From Lineus longissimus (Eukaryota; Nemertea; Pilidiophora; Heteronemertea; Lineidae): 64,000 nucleotides of DNA. The position numbers and the translations under genes are program-made. Below are positions 53,784 through 64,000 of this stretch, piece by piece; position 1 is the first letter of the stretch, and every line of letters starts with the position of its first letter. The stretch is taken from the NCBI RefSeq assembly GCF_910592395.1, contig NC_088310.1:1371501-1435500 (forward strand), written 5' to 3'. The notes under the pieces are model-generated. The model was not told where the DNA came from and did not search any database. It saw only the letters and a program-made list of their open reading frames with translations.

Positions 53784-54755
53784 TGCACTCTGGAAAATGA
53801 TTGCAACGCTATTAACTACAAGACCGTTAAATATTGGGATTTTAATGGATGCATTCAATTCTGTGATATCGCTCGCCGACTACCGGGGAAATAAAATGAC
53901 GGACGAAACCAGACGCTGGGGCAGTATGCCGCAACATAAGATAGCCGTCATGTTGATGGCCGCTACAGTGCCGCTGGATGAGAACAACAGAAATATTGAT
54001 GAGAATTCTTCACATTTGTTACAAAACGACTTAACCGTTCACTTTATACATGGTCAATATGGCCACTAAATATACCAACAGATTTGCCGAGTTACTCACG
54101 TATAGATTTGACGTAAAAGACGTTCAGACGTGTTAGTCCTACTTCAGGCTTCCTTCCCTTATATTTCCGCAAACGTCCAGAATATACCAGATAAGCTGCT
54201 CAATTGACTTGAGGTGTGTATATGGAACTTGCAAATGATGACAAATTCTAACCGCAAGACTTTTGTTGCTTAGATACCCTTTCAATTTTGTCACCCATTA
54301 CCAGACCCCCGCATCTTTTGATTTTTATCATACACTGTACGTCACGGCACCGACGGAGGGGTCCCTCTCAACACCTTGCGCGATCCATCCTAACTGCGAT
54401 GAAGTCTTCACCTTTCCGATGCAGAAAAAGCACTTTTACCTCCGTTCTCCAAAATTGGAACGCAACATAAATTTGAAAGGCCGTTGTTCACAGGAAAATT
54501 CAAATGCATTAGCTTTGTTCCGATTTACACAATTATGCAGATAGCTTTACAGTCACTTGATGGTGTCGAGCAGACCGGGAGTGTAGTCCTTTTTGAGGCT
54601 TCCTTGATATGTCAACCGAGTAAAAGGCTCATATTACCCATCGCCCTCATCAAGTCCCTCCTTGTTAGTGGCGTTTGGGTTGGCATATGGTTTCACTGTG
54701 GAACACACGTTTCATTGTGGAAAATCCAAGCGGAGGATGAGCAGTGATCAAGATG

Positions 54756-54933
54756 GGGTTCACGTTTTCACATGTTACGTGTCACTTTGCGCATGTCATT
54801 CGAGTCATGGAATACTAACAAATCATTTCAAGAGTGTGGGCTACACGATTCACATTGACCTATACCACTGTCATGTTACCGCCGTGCACGTGATGGTAAC
54901 ACCCGTCTCATGACAAGTGAAAACGTGAATCCC
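54756..54933. repeat. Inverted repeat with 19-20 bp arms, MITE-like
   Basis: Arm gggttcacgttttcacatg (54756-54774) faces caagtgaaaacgtgaatccc (54914-54933). A nested gttacc...ggtaac pair lies inside. No target-site duplication was identified, so the MITE reading is tentative. Confidence 0.5.
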
Positions 54934-55222
54934 ACCCGCCTTACGTCGTTTTGTAGAAATGATTAACCAGAACGTGTTCACCGGCGAATGATTTCATTTG
55001 ACTTTTTATTTGTTTAAATCTCGCTCCTGCCTGCAGTATGTCGGAGAATGTCACGATCGGATGCTGAGGAATGTCCCTTTCATATCACAGATCCGGAAGA
55101 GATGTTGAAGACTGATAAACTATTTATATAATGTCATGAGTACTTCTTTAAAGACCAAAGAATTGAACCAGTCGGCCGAACCAGTCAGCCAAACAGCATG
55201 AAAGTGCAGTCTGGCTGACTAC

Positions 55223-55282
55223 TTAAGTGTGCCTGGCGTCCTGCTTTAAGTGTGCCTGGCTGACAGCTTAAGTGTGCCTGGC
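55223..55282. repeat. Short tandem repeat ttaagtgtgcctggc x3
   Basis: Identical 15-base cores at 55223, 55246 and 55268, with spacing of 22-23 bases and variable linkers. Confidence 0.85.
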
Positions 55283-55387
55283 ATCCTGCTTCTTGCATCT
55301 TAGCCGTAATTGGTCCTTTTTGCTGAGGCAACGGGTTTCGTAGCATGGCTCGATACAAGACACCCTGTTCGATGGAGTAGGCGAATG

Positions 55388-58300
55388 CTAGTTCAACAAC
55401 TTCTCACTAAGGTCACTAGCGTAAGGATAACTGGCTTGGGTACCTTCATTTAATACACTAATGGTAGCTATCTCCATTGAACGCCTTATTTTTTCTTCTA
55501 AGTCTAAATGGCAGAATCGGGCGAAGTAGAAACACAGGGCTCCAAAGAATGCGTCACTGGCTCCCTGTAACGAAAGGAAAATGACATGTGGAAGATAAAC
55601 AAGGCAAAGGTCTCTTGAATCTCATGCAGTCTAGGAAGGGATCTTTCCTATCCATCAAATCTGTCCAAGAGGCATAGCTACAACTCACAAAACGGGGTTC
55701 CTTGTTGTTGACTGTTGATTACCATAGTCTCGGACGTTGAGGTCCATGGCATAGCCATCTCACGCTTCCGATAAGTGAAAGATACATAATCAAAGTCAGT
55801 ATTGCCCACCCACTTTAGACCTAGTCTCGGACGTTGAGGTCCATGACATAGCCATCTCACGCTTCCGATAAGTGCAAGAGACATAATCAAAGTCAGTGTT
55901 GCCCACCCACTTTAGACCTAGTCTCGGACGTTGAGGTCCATGACATAGCCATCTCACGCTTCCGATAAGTGCAAGAGACATAATCAAAGTCAGTGTTGCC
56001 CACCCACTTTGGACCTTTCAATTCCCATGAAACGTACTGTGGAATCCACGGCCTGGACCTCTCTGGCCGGTAAATGTTTAGCCTCTCCACCTTGAACTCT
56101 CCCATACACGCATCCTTGATGTCCGAGCGTAATGATGGCGACACTGCAACCCCTCTCCAACAGACATCTACAAACCGACTTAGCTTCTTCCACAGAGTGA
56201 CAGGGACGTCCAGTTATTGTGCCGGCCTGGAAAAGTAGTAGAGACGCCTGTTACTGTAAATTTGATTGGTTTTTTTTGTCCCTCTTCATTATTCTGCGAG
56301 GAGGAGATTTTGTGAATAGAGCAATCTACATTCATGGCACAAATCGTCAGAACGCCAGTGATGCTTACCTCGAATTCATTGCAGAAGAAAACATCTGTTA
56401 GGTGAAAGACGTCGTCAGTTACAGAGCTGCAGTCCAACAAAGGAGCTGCATTGAACAAGGTAATCACTGAAAACGGAACGGTGATGAGCGTATATACCAT
56501 ATACCAAGTACTGATTAGATTCTTCAATCCATACTTGCATACATGTTAGCAAAACGGTAACAGCTCGCCATTACCTTACAATAAACGCAAATACCATACA
56601 TGTAAGCAATTTAGAGAGCATTGCAACCGAGTCAAGATCAATTTCCCTGTTACGTACGTCCATATTTCCGTCCCAATCTCAGCGAAGCGACAGTTGTCTC
56701 TACATACGGCTCAAGTATACCTCCAATCACAGCAGCTTGTTTGATCATTGCTTCGCATCTCTCGATATCGCCTGGTTGAATGAGATACATACAAGCTCTT
56801 GAGACCTCATCAATCCGGTTCTGCCCTGGAACAAAGGAGAGACTGATGGAGATTCCATCAAGAACAGTTTCCGTATAACCAGCGGCTTTAGCACGACTGC
56901 TAACAGACTCACCTTGAAGTGGAAGATGACATATTACACTGAATTCAAATACCAATCAAATTGTCAATTGGCACGCCACATCAACACTCCGACAGCCTCT
57001 CTAGTTGCGTTGGTGATCGGAATATCAAACGTTTTAACTTGCCTCTTTTGCCATTCGCAGCAACCCCAACCATACATTTAGCTAGTCGGTGGAAGTCTTT
57101 AAGAACGCCCGCAAGCGCGCTAACTGAGTGATACCTTTAGTACAATGAATCACGGTATTTCTTACCGTCCTCGGCAACGGCGATATCGACCATGTCGGTG
57201 CTGACGCCCGGTGATGCTTCGACATATTCTGTAAGAGAAGTACACCAAAACAAAGCTATACATCACCATAAAGACGTAGGACGTCAAATCTTGGTGTAAC
57301 GATTTGAGAGGTTTTTCTTCGGAGTGTTCCCTTTCATGGTTTAGGAAGGTTGAAATTAAAGATGGCAAGATTTTTCTGATCCACGTATAGAAAAGTGACG
57401 GTCGCTCGAGCTGTCGATTGTACGGAAACACTGAATTATGGGCACTGAGACGGCGGCACAATGGCAAAGAACATCTAGTTAACGTACCGGTATTCACCCC
57501 ATATTCATGTAGTCCTCGAAGATGCATCTTCCCATAGTCGTCCTCCCCGATCTGAAAAAGCAAGTCGGCCCATTATAAATAGGCCTTATAGATATGCGCA
57601 TGATTGCACCTTAGGGTCTGCATACAGCAAAATCGGCAGGGAGTCGTCGCAAGTACATTCAGCACCATTCTGAAACTCGACGGTTCCTGAGCGCGCCCCG
57701 GCTCCCTTTCTACCGTGATATCATTATTCAGGTTGGTACTTGCCTTACTTATAAGTGCCGTCCTGGCGCCAAGCTTGGAGCACATGACGGACATATTGGC
57801 GCCCTTCCCTCCGCATTGGATCTTCACGTGGTTTGGTTGAACGGACTTATCCCCTAGCGACGGAATCTCCCTGTAGTAGCTGTAATCAGTAATAAATTTC
57901 ATTGTAACCATGGTAAACTGGGCATGGGAACCGTTCAGGGTACAGATCTGTCATTTTCTAGACATATCTGTCTGCTGCCATTTTAGTGGCCTGCTGACAG
58001 CAGCGATCAAAGACGAAACTTCGGAAACGCCCCACCTGTAATAAAAAATGTAATAAAATACCGCAATAGCAAAACAGCATCAGTGCCGACATCTATTGCA
58101 CGACAGATCGTGGCCGTCTTTACAGTATTGCTCTTCTTTCACAATGTCGATCAGCTCCATCGATCGGTGGATGTGCATGTAGATGTGCATGTAGATGTGC
58201 ATGTAGATGTGCATGTAGATGTGCATGTAGATGTGCATGTAGATGTGCATGTAGATGTGCATGGAGATGTGCATGTAGATGTGCATGTAGATGTGCATGT

Positions 58301-58674
58301 AGATGTGCATGGAGATGTGCATGTAGATGTGCATGTAGATGTGCATGTAGATGTGCATGTAGATGTGCATGTAGATGTGCATGTGCACGATTGTCCAATG
58401 GCCTAAAAAAACCCGGTTGTTTTCTATCATTAGTTTGACATACTGGGACCATGTAAATAGGCCTAAATTGCCGGGTAAAGCACAGTAGAAGTAGGCTAGA
58501 AGTAGGCCTACTGGGTTTCCTGGTGTAATCTGAGAGTAACCAGACTTTAGTCTACTCTGTCGAGTCAGTAGCAGCAACTCTCGGGGGGGGGGGGGGTTGA
58601 TAATATGTGTACTTATACCTGACTCGATCAGTGACGATTCCACCTACGATCACCACCTCCATGTGCACGTCCAT
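55388..58674 (-). CDS. RBKS: Ribokinase, complete
   Basis: Phosphorylates D-ribose (PfkB family). Minus-strand exons: 58619-58674, 57744-57879, 57488-57551, 57166-57228, 56658-56825, 56369-56466, 56038-56226 and 55388-55564, total 951 bases, 316 aa, the usual ribokinase length. The start MDVHMEVVIVGGIVTDRV has a good context (AAGATGG). GGKGAN is at residues 42-47, IGEDDYGKMH follows, then EDGQNRI, LFNAAPL and IITLGHQGCVYG. The anion-hole/catalytic region reads AVDSTGASDAFFGAL, so the family GAGD is GASD (residues 259-262), catalytic Asp kept. ISVLNEGTQASYP near the end matches the monovalent-cation region. The intron after exon 2 has a GC donor (AAG|gcaagt). Introns 1 and 7 hold tandem arrays. 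The two ribokinases share intron phases where both are visible. Confidence 0.94.
55726..56015. repeat. Three near-identical 97-bp tandem repeats in ribokinase intron 7
   Basis: Units begin with agtctcggacgttgaggtcc at 55726, 55823 and 55920, exactly 97 bases apart, and differ at only a few positions. The array starts just past the exon 7 donor and is recent by its low divergence. Confidence 0.92.
58169..58387. repeat. 12-bp tandem array (atgtgcatgtag), about 18 copies
   Basis: Near-perfect array in ribokinase intron 1. Single G variants (catggagatg) occur at two places 48 bases apart, suggesting duplication of a four-unit block. Because 12 is a multiple of three it stays open in several frames; those frames are not genes. 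Confidence 0.95.
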
Positions 58675-59065
58675 CTTGCCCAGCTTTCCCGCCTTTGACC
58701 TTCAGCCTCGTTTTCGTTGCTCATCACGTGCTGTAACCATGGTGAGGATGACAGATGCATATTATATAGCTTTGTATAAAAGATCATAAATCCTTAGTTT
58801 CGCGATAGATCAGGACAGAAGCAGGCAAATATACTGCCGTCTGGTTGGGGGAGGGGCGGGGTATGATAAGACTAAAAAGAAAAAAACCAAAGACGGTCAC
58901 ATTATAGTCAGCAGTAATCGTGGCAATACATTTATTGTCAATACAATAGCGAACAATCCAGAATATAGATTCGCCAGTATCTGTGTCCGAGTTAAATATC
59001 GATTTCTTGTGGTAGACTATCAAAAAGAATTCAAAATTGTCGATTTATTAGCGCACACGGCGGTC
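58675..59065. other. Short spacer between acyl-CoA ligase and ribokinase
   Basis: Only 391 bases separate the ligase stop from the ribokinase start, both on the minus strand. A minus-strand AATAAA lies at 59044-59049, 17 bases past the ligase stop, and another at 58931-58936. The ribokinase promoter must lie here or overlap the ligase 3' end. Confidence 0.55.
59044..59049 (-). promoter_or_regulatory. Poly(A) signal for the acyl-CoA ligase
   Basis: Minus-strand AATAAA 17 bases downstream of the stop codon; a second one is at 58931-58936. Confidence 0.5.
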
Positions 59066-62000
59066 TTAGAGTTTGCTGTGCTGCCTGGTCTCTCTGGACT
59101 TGGAAAAAGAAACTGTTCGCAGTACCCTCCTGAGAATCTTGCCGCTCGCCGTCTTTGGAATAGCGTCCATGATCGTGACACCTCCACGTAACCGCTTGTA
59201 ATTGGCAACGTGCCCTGAAATAAACAAGTTACCCGTGTAGTTTATGACAACTACTATAGTTAATAGAAAATTCCCATCTGGTCACAACCCGATATCATGA
59301 TTTCATTAGAGACCAAGACTAGATCTCAAAGATGAAATATTTAGGACAAAATAACAACCAGGACGCGGGTACAAGATCATGGTCTATTTACCTGTAACAT
59401 AAGAGACGATGTCCTCCTCAGTCAAGTGGCAATTAGGTTTGAGCACCACGAAGCCCTTGGGGAGTTCTCCGGCCTCTTTGTCGGGGATGCCTATCACAGC
59501 GGCATCAGCAATACTGGGATGGGCCAGTAGAAGACCCTCTAACTCAGCTGGGGGAACCTGGAATCCCTTGTATTTTATCAGCTCCTTCACCCTGTCGACG
59601 ATATAGAAATAACCGTCTTCGTCATAGTGGCCAATGTCGCCTGTAAGAATTCGATAAACCGATTCAGAAGAAATTGGTGAAGATAAGAGTCAGTTACTGT
59701 AAAGTCGGCCAGAAGACGCCCTGGTCTAAATAAGCACTACCTCCGTTGACAAAGGATGTTGCCAGGTCAAGTCTTGCTACTTCGTCTCACTCACTCCCTC
59801 CTTGTGCGGACCAGAATGGCGTAGTGATTGTAGCCCATGGTCATGATGGATCCACATACACGGCATGGCTGAACCTATTGCATACTTACTTCTCATTCCC
59901 GATTTCATAACTTCGACAGTATCCTGATTATCTGTCGAACCTCACCTGAATGGAACCAGCCGTCCTTAATGCAGTTCTCTGTCGCCTTCAGGTTCCTGTG
60001 ATATCCTTTCATAATGTGGGGGCCTCTCATACACACTTCACCGTCCTGATTGGGCCCAAGTGAAAAACCAGTTTCAAGGTCGACAATCTGGGGAATAGAG
60101 AACAAAAAAACCTGTTAATTTCCCCATCATGATATTCACCTATTGCGGTAAATTCGGACAGGCGACGCCACGACCACGGAACATCCGTGTCACGACAACA
60201 TCAATTAATGCGATCTCTGTGAGCGGCACGACAACCCGAGCCCTGGCAGCTTTTGGGCACGCGCGGCCTATCCTTCTCTCCCATTCAGTGTCCTATCACA
60301 ATTGATCGAAATGATACATGTATACGGAATCTTTGCCTGGGCAACCTTTGGTCGATCATCCAATCACAGGCCCTAGGCCTCTTATTACATTGAACTCTCC
60401 TTACATGTGCTTGAGCTTGCGAGAGCTTCCTATACCGGTGATGACCACCTGCGAGCGGGCCCGTGTCGTGATGAGGCCAGGCTTTTTACCTTGGCTTGTG
60501 AATTTGGTAGTAAGACTCCTATTGATCCCCTTTTCCCTGTCCGTTGGGGGCACATGTGGGTGACCGGAGAGGTCTCAGTTAGACCATAACCTGGAAAGAG
60601 AAGCAGTTCCGATGAATAGATAGAGCAGAATTGGCCATCAGTTGGGGTTGTCGCTGAATCTCTTCAGTGTTTCTACCTCGTCTCTTACCCTGTCTGATGC
60701 AATCCTTCCCGAGGCGTCGCCGGAGAGACTCCTCCATGTCCTGGCTGAGTGGTGCAGCGCCGCACAACATGTCTCGTAAGCTGCTGAGGTCGTAGTTCTC
60801 AACCATAGGGTCCTTAGCGAGAAACAGCACTATTGGCGGAACCACACAGTTGAAAGTGGCCTGAGAATGAAAAGAAACATTTGGCAAGCAAGGTCGATAA
60901 AGATAATAAGGCATGCGATACAGCTCGAAGGCACTGTTCGCGTGAAGACCCACTCGCTTTATATCCACACTGGCAGATGTTACGGCCGGTAGTCTTCACC
61001 GAGTAACTGCAAGACACACCTTTACCGGGTTCATTCGGTTTGAAGCAAGAGTTTGAAGAAGAACCATTATTTCAAGGTTTTGGCTCCCCATTTGGAAACT
61101 AAACGTTGTAGGCATCTCCTCAGCCTCGTGCCTTGATATCCTCATAGTCACACATGGCAAAGTTACAAATGTGACATCCAAGCCGAAGTCTCAATACCGC
61201 CAGAGCCTCCTGAGGATTGTAACTTGTAACCTCCTAGCCGAAGTCCCAATACCGCCAGAGCCTCCTGAGGATCGTAACTTGTGTGATGTCTCAGTCGCAA
61301 ACGGTACCCTCGATGCAAGACTTGACCAAATGGTAACACTAATGAACATCGTTCAGCTCTACCACATGTCTGCATCCTGAGATATCGAGTGGAGTGGAGT
61401 GTATCAAAACCACTTGTTTTGCCAGAATGCACAACTGAACAACTTTACAGGTGAAGAAACGGTGGTGTGGCGACGAATATTCCAATTCAACTTACTTTAT
61501 GCTTCTGTATCAATGAGAGGTACATGTCCTTGTCGAATCTTGGCATGGTGACGATCTTGGCTCCATTCCTCAGCAGCGAGAACATCACCTGGGCCATCCC
61601 GAAGATGTGGAAGAAGGGCAGGACCGCAATCGAGGTGTCTTCGGGACCGGTGTTAATTAAACCTGGCTGTGCGCTTGAAACAAAAAATAGCCGTATTCAT
61701 TTTATTCTATTTATTATGACCCATAACATGCAGGTTGTGACAGGGACTTAAGGCCGTATGTGTGACATATGTCGCAACCTACATATGTCTTTCACTCGAC
61801 AAGGGACGGAGCATACAGTCCCGCAGGCAAGGGAAAGAGCAACCTGAAATTGTGCTACTCTTTACTTGGCCATCTTCAACAGAACTATAGTAGAAAGGTG
61901 TGAGCGAATGAGGCGTGGCACAGACGGAAGACTGAAGTTCAGCAGAACTTAGAAAAGGGCAGCCTCTTTAGAACGAGACGAGTATATTGCTTTCTCAACT

Positions 62001-64000
62001 GTACGTACTACGCCATTTCCATGTTATTGACGATGTTACTGTGGGTGAGACAGACCCCCTTGGCTAGGCCAGTAGTCCCGCTCGAGTAAGGTTGCAGTGC
62101 CACATCCTCCATGGGGTTAATATTGACATTCTCGGGGAACCTTGCACCATCATCATCGACAAGGCGGGAGAAATCGCCTTTCCCGCTTGTTGGATCAATG
62201 ATAAAGATGTCCTGAAACGGTGGAGAAAAATGGGTTGGGAGGGCACGCACGGTTCCTGGTCGAGATGTTACCAGCTCATCGAGGTAACTAAACCCAGGCC
62301 TAACTATTTGATAGAAGTATTAAAATGAGAGCTACTGACATGGTTGTGGCGGACGAGTCAATACACTTGTCATTGGGATGTTATGCCTTTCGGCTGTGAT
62401 GCAGAAATGGTTGTAACTCTCATATAACTTAAAACCTTGGACCTGCAAGGTCATTGGAAACGGGCTTTATTTGCCATTTTAATCATCAGAACGGTTCACC
62501 GAAAAAATAGCAACCCGATCAGTCCCCAGCGATTACCAGATGCACATATACCTTAACTGTTTTGCACCTCGCGGCAGCTGCCCTTGCCTTGTCATGGTTC
62601 TGCGGCACCGCCACGATGTACTGGGCTTCTGAATCTGACAATTGGTGGGACAGCTCATCTGAAAGAAGTGATGTTATGGTTAGTGGACGGACGACTCGAT
62701 CTCGAAGCATCTCTTAGCTCAGGTTTCAAGCAAGTACAGGTCACACTGGTTTTCCCTGATAGAAAAACGTGCTTATAACTAAATTGCCACAGGGACCTGG
62801 GTATTCACACTTCACATGTAGAATAAAGAGGACCCTAGGATTTGGAATCAAAAATAAAATCCTTGGGCGGTCTTATCAGAATCGTGTATTGATTGACACG
62901 TTGAAGTTGCTCCATTTCACGTAGCTGGGGACCGGTGGGATTCGAACCAGCGCAAAAAGAAAAACCAATCGGGTCAGCACCTCAAACCACTGAGCTACCG
63001 GAGTACAGTTGGAACAGGAAGGCGGTAGCCGCTACTTATTCATCACGGGGGTGGGGGCGGTGGGCGACGCTGCTTGGGTCTTTGTGCGCTGGTTCGAATC
63101 CCACCGGTCCCCACCTACGTGAAAAAGTCCCAAATCTCACTCATGATGTCCCTTACGAAAAATGTACCTGAATTTTACCATGGTGAATCTACAATACACC
63201 ATGGAACTGACAGCACTTCACCATGGTGAATTGGGATGGTGAGAAATATTTACCATGGTGAACATGGTAAACTGCTGAATTCACCATGGTGATAGGGGAA
63301 TTCTATTGTGTAAGGAAGTCCCAGGAATTGGAGAAAGGCGGTTCCCACAGCTGTTGAATTCAGTTATTTACCAACTCGGGACAAGATGAGCCAAATCCGG
63401 TCTGGTTGTGACATGCCAGTTACATATTCAACCAACAAAAAGAACTGTAGAGACACTCACCGATGGTGTAAGAGGGGTTTGCCGTGGTTACGATCCCCCC
63501 GATACTGAGAACCCCCAAAACAGCTAGCGGGTACTCGGGCAGGTTCGGGCTGTACATACACAGGATGTCTCCCTGTCTGAAGCCGAGTCTGGTCAGTCCA
63601 CTCCCCACATTTCTTACAAGTTGCTGGACCTGGGAGAACCTATACTGTCGGCCGGTGGGACCATCAACCTAAATTGGTACGGCAAACATAATTGAATCAA
63701 GAAGTTTCATTCATTCTTATCGGTCAACGACATCGATCGTCACTTAGTATTTTGACTATGCGGGTAGGGGACAATGGTCAAAAGACGCTTTATGAAAAGT
63801 TTCTTACCGACCCTTTCCACAGTTGGTATCCAAAAAACAGTTTTTGCGGTTTGACCAGCTCACAAATCGCCTTTTGTCAATGTGCTCCCACACCGTCTAC
63901 TACTTGCTGACTTTTCCGGCATAAACAAGACGTTTTGAATAGTCTGCATGTCTGCTCACCAATGCGACATTATCGCCATATTTCTTGAAATCTTTGAAGA
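59066..64000 (-). CDS. Peroxisomal acyl-CoA ligase, 4CL/luciferase type (cut by right edge)
   Basis: Adenylates a carboxylic acid and transfers it to CoA; substrate unknown. Minus-strand exons: 63960-64000 (continues outside), 63461-63668, 62552-62658, 62012-62211, 61496-61673, 60689-60860, 60490-60590, 59946-60087, 59392-59640 and 59066-59214; 514 residues visible, probably lacking a few dozen N-terminal ones. Motifs in order: YSPNLPEYPLAVLGVLSIGG, ATP-loop YSSGTTGLAKGV, VLPFFHIFGMA, GYGLTETSPV, GDIGHYDEDGYFYIVDRVKE, IKYKGFQVPPAELEGLL and PKTASGKILRR with the catalytic Lys. The last three residues are SKL, a type 1 peroxisomal targeting signal, as in firefly luciferase. Plant-type 4-coumarate ligase activity should not be assumed in an animal; a fatty acyl-CoA ligase is more likely. 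Confidence 0.93.
62919..63120. mobile_element. Head-to-head pair of tRNA-derived SINE heads
   Basis: On the minus strand a tRNA-like unit has a perfect A box TAGCTCAGTGG (62987-62997) and B box GGTTCGAATCC (62938-62948). A second B box with the same flank lies on the plus strand at 63091-63101. The arms of about 38 bases (62919-62956 and 63081-63120) are near-perfect inverted copies. It lies in an intron of the acyl-CoA ligase. The central part lacks a proper anticodon arm, so this is not a functional tRNA gene. Confidence 0.8.
63173..63293. repeat. Cluster of CCATGG palindromes (ttcaccatggtgaa)
   Basis: Five copies of a palindromic core, each containing CCATGG or a near match, at about 63173-63187, 63196-63203, 63216-63231, 63249-63270 and 63278-63292. 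The second is a half-site. The cluster sits beside the SINE pair, in the same intron. Confidence 0.85.

Larger units (their letters stand above)
53784..55387. other. Intergenic region with inverted and tandem repeats
   Basis: Holds the 5' flank of the 540-aa protein gene and the 3' flank of the second ribokinase. Structures noted are the inverted repeat at 54756-54933 and three ttaagtgtgcctggc units at 55223-55282. No coding exon supported. Confidence 0.5.

Noticed and set aside
55678-56193. Minus-strand frames reading through the 97-bp repeats as extra ribokinase protein
   Set aside because: Exon 7 ends at 56038 with a good donor and the next exon restores GASD; the repeats are intronic.
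58083-58643. Long open frames of repeated HAHL or DVHV residues on both strands
   Set aside because: They are produced by the 12-bp tandem array, whose period keeps all frames open; the array lies in ribokinase intron 1.
62926-63005. Functional tRNA gene on the minus strand
   Set aside because: A and B boxes are present but the anticodon arm is disrupted, and an inverted copy lies next to it, so a SINE fits better.

Overview
The window is eukaryotic and looks like a marine invertebrate animal. Genes are split into many short exons with GT-AG or GC-AG introns. Intergenic DNA is AT-rich and carries microsatellites, tRNA-derived SINE pieces and a LINE relic. The gene set is metazoan: TOPBP1, GGH, CGRRF1, ZNF839-like, calmodulin-like, C-type lectin-like, LRRC74-like, ribokinase and a luciferase/4CL-type acyl-CoA ligase. 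The phylum cannot be fixed from the sequence alone; frequent TAGGCCTA and TACATGTA words would fit an ambulacrarian, lophotrochozoan or cephalochordate. All exon models were built by hand from splice signals and checked by requiring compatible phases and codon totals divisible by three.

Left part (1-17.5 kb). A ribokinase on the minus strand is cut by the left edge (1-2590). It is followed by a ZNF839-like nuclear protein (4337-8099, minus), a C-type lectin-like secreted protein (8858-10440, minus), a calmodulin-like EF-hand protein (11371-14177, minus) and CGRRF1, a membrane RING protein (15549-17480, plus).

Middle (17.8-43 kb). TOPBP1 (18288-30622, minus, 32 coding exons, 1613 aa) is tail-to-tail with CGRRF1. 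Gamma-glutamyl hydrolase (32401-36015, plus) is head-to-head with TOPBP1. Next come a possible two-exon cysteine-rich secreted peptide (37835-38142, minus) and an unrecognised 753-aa basic protein (39303-41564, minus).

Right part (43.5-64 kb). An LRR plus EF-hand protein of the LRRC74 type (43559-48430, minus) is followed by about 3.7 kb without a gene but with a promoter-like block and a decayed reverse transcriptase. Then come an unrecognised 540-aa protein with a Gly/Met/Gln repeat (52161-53783, minus), a complete second ribokinase (55388-58674, minus, 316 aa) and a peroxisomal-type acyl-CoA ligase ending in SKL (59066-64000, minus, cut by the right edge).

The genes do not form one pathway; this is ordinary animal gene order. 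The points most worth a second look are three GC-AG introns among about 87 modelled introns, the two ribokinases with the same intron phases, the calmodulin-like protein with Gln at position 12 of EF-loop 3, the possible cysteine-rich peptide, several intronic exon-duplication relics and fresh tandem arrays, and a head-to-head tRNA-SINE pair beside a cluster of CCATGG palindromes.
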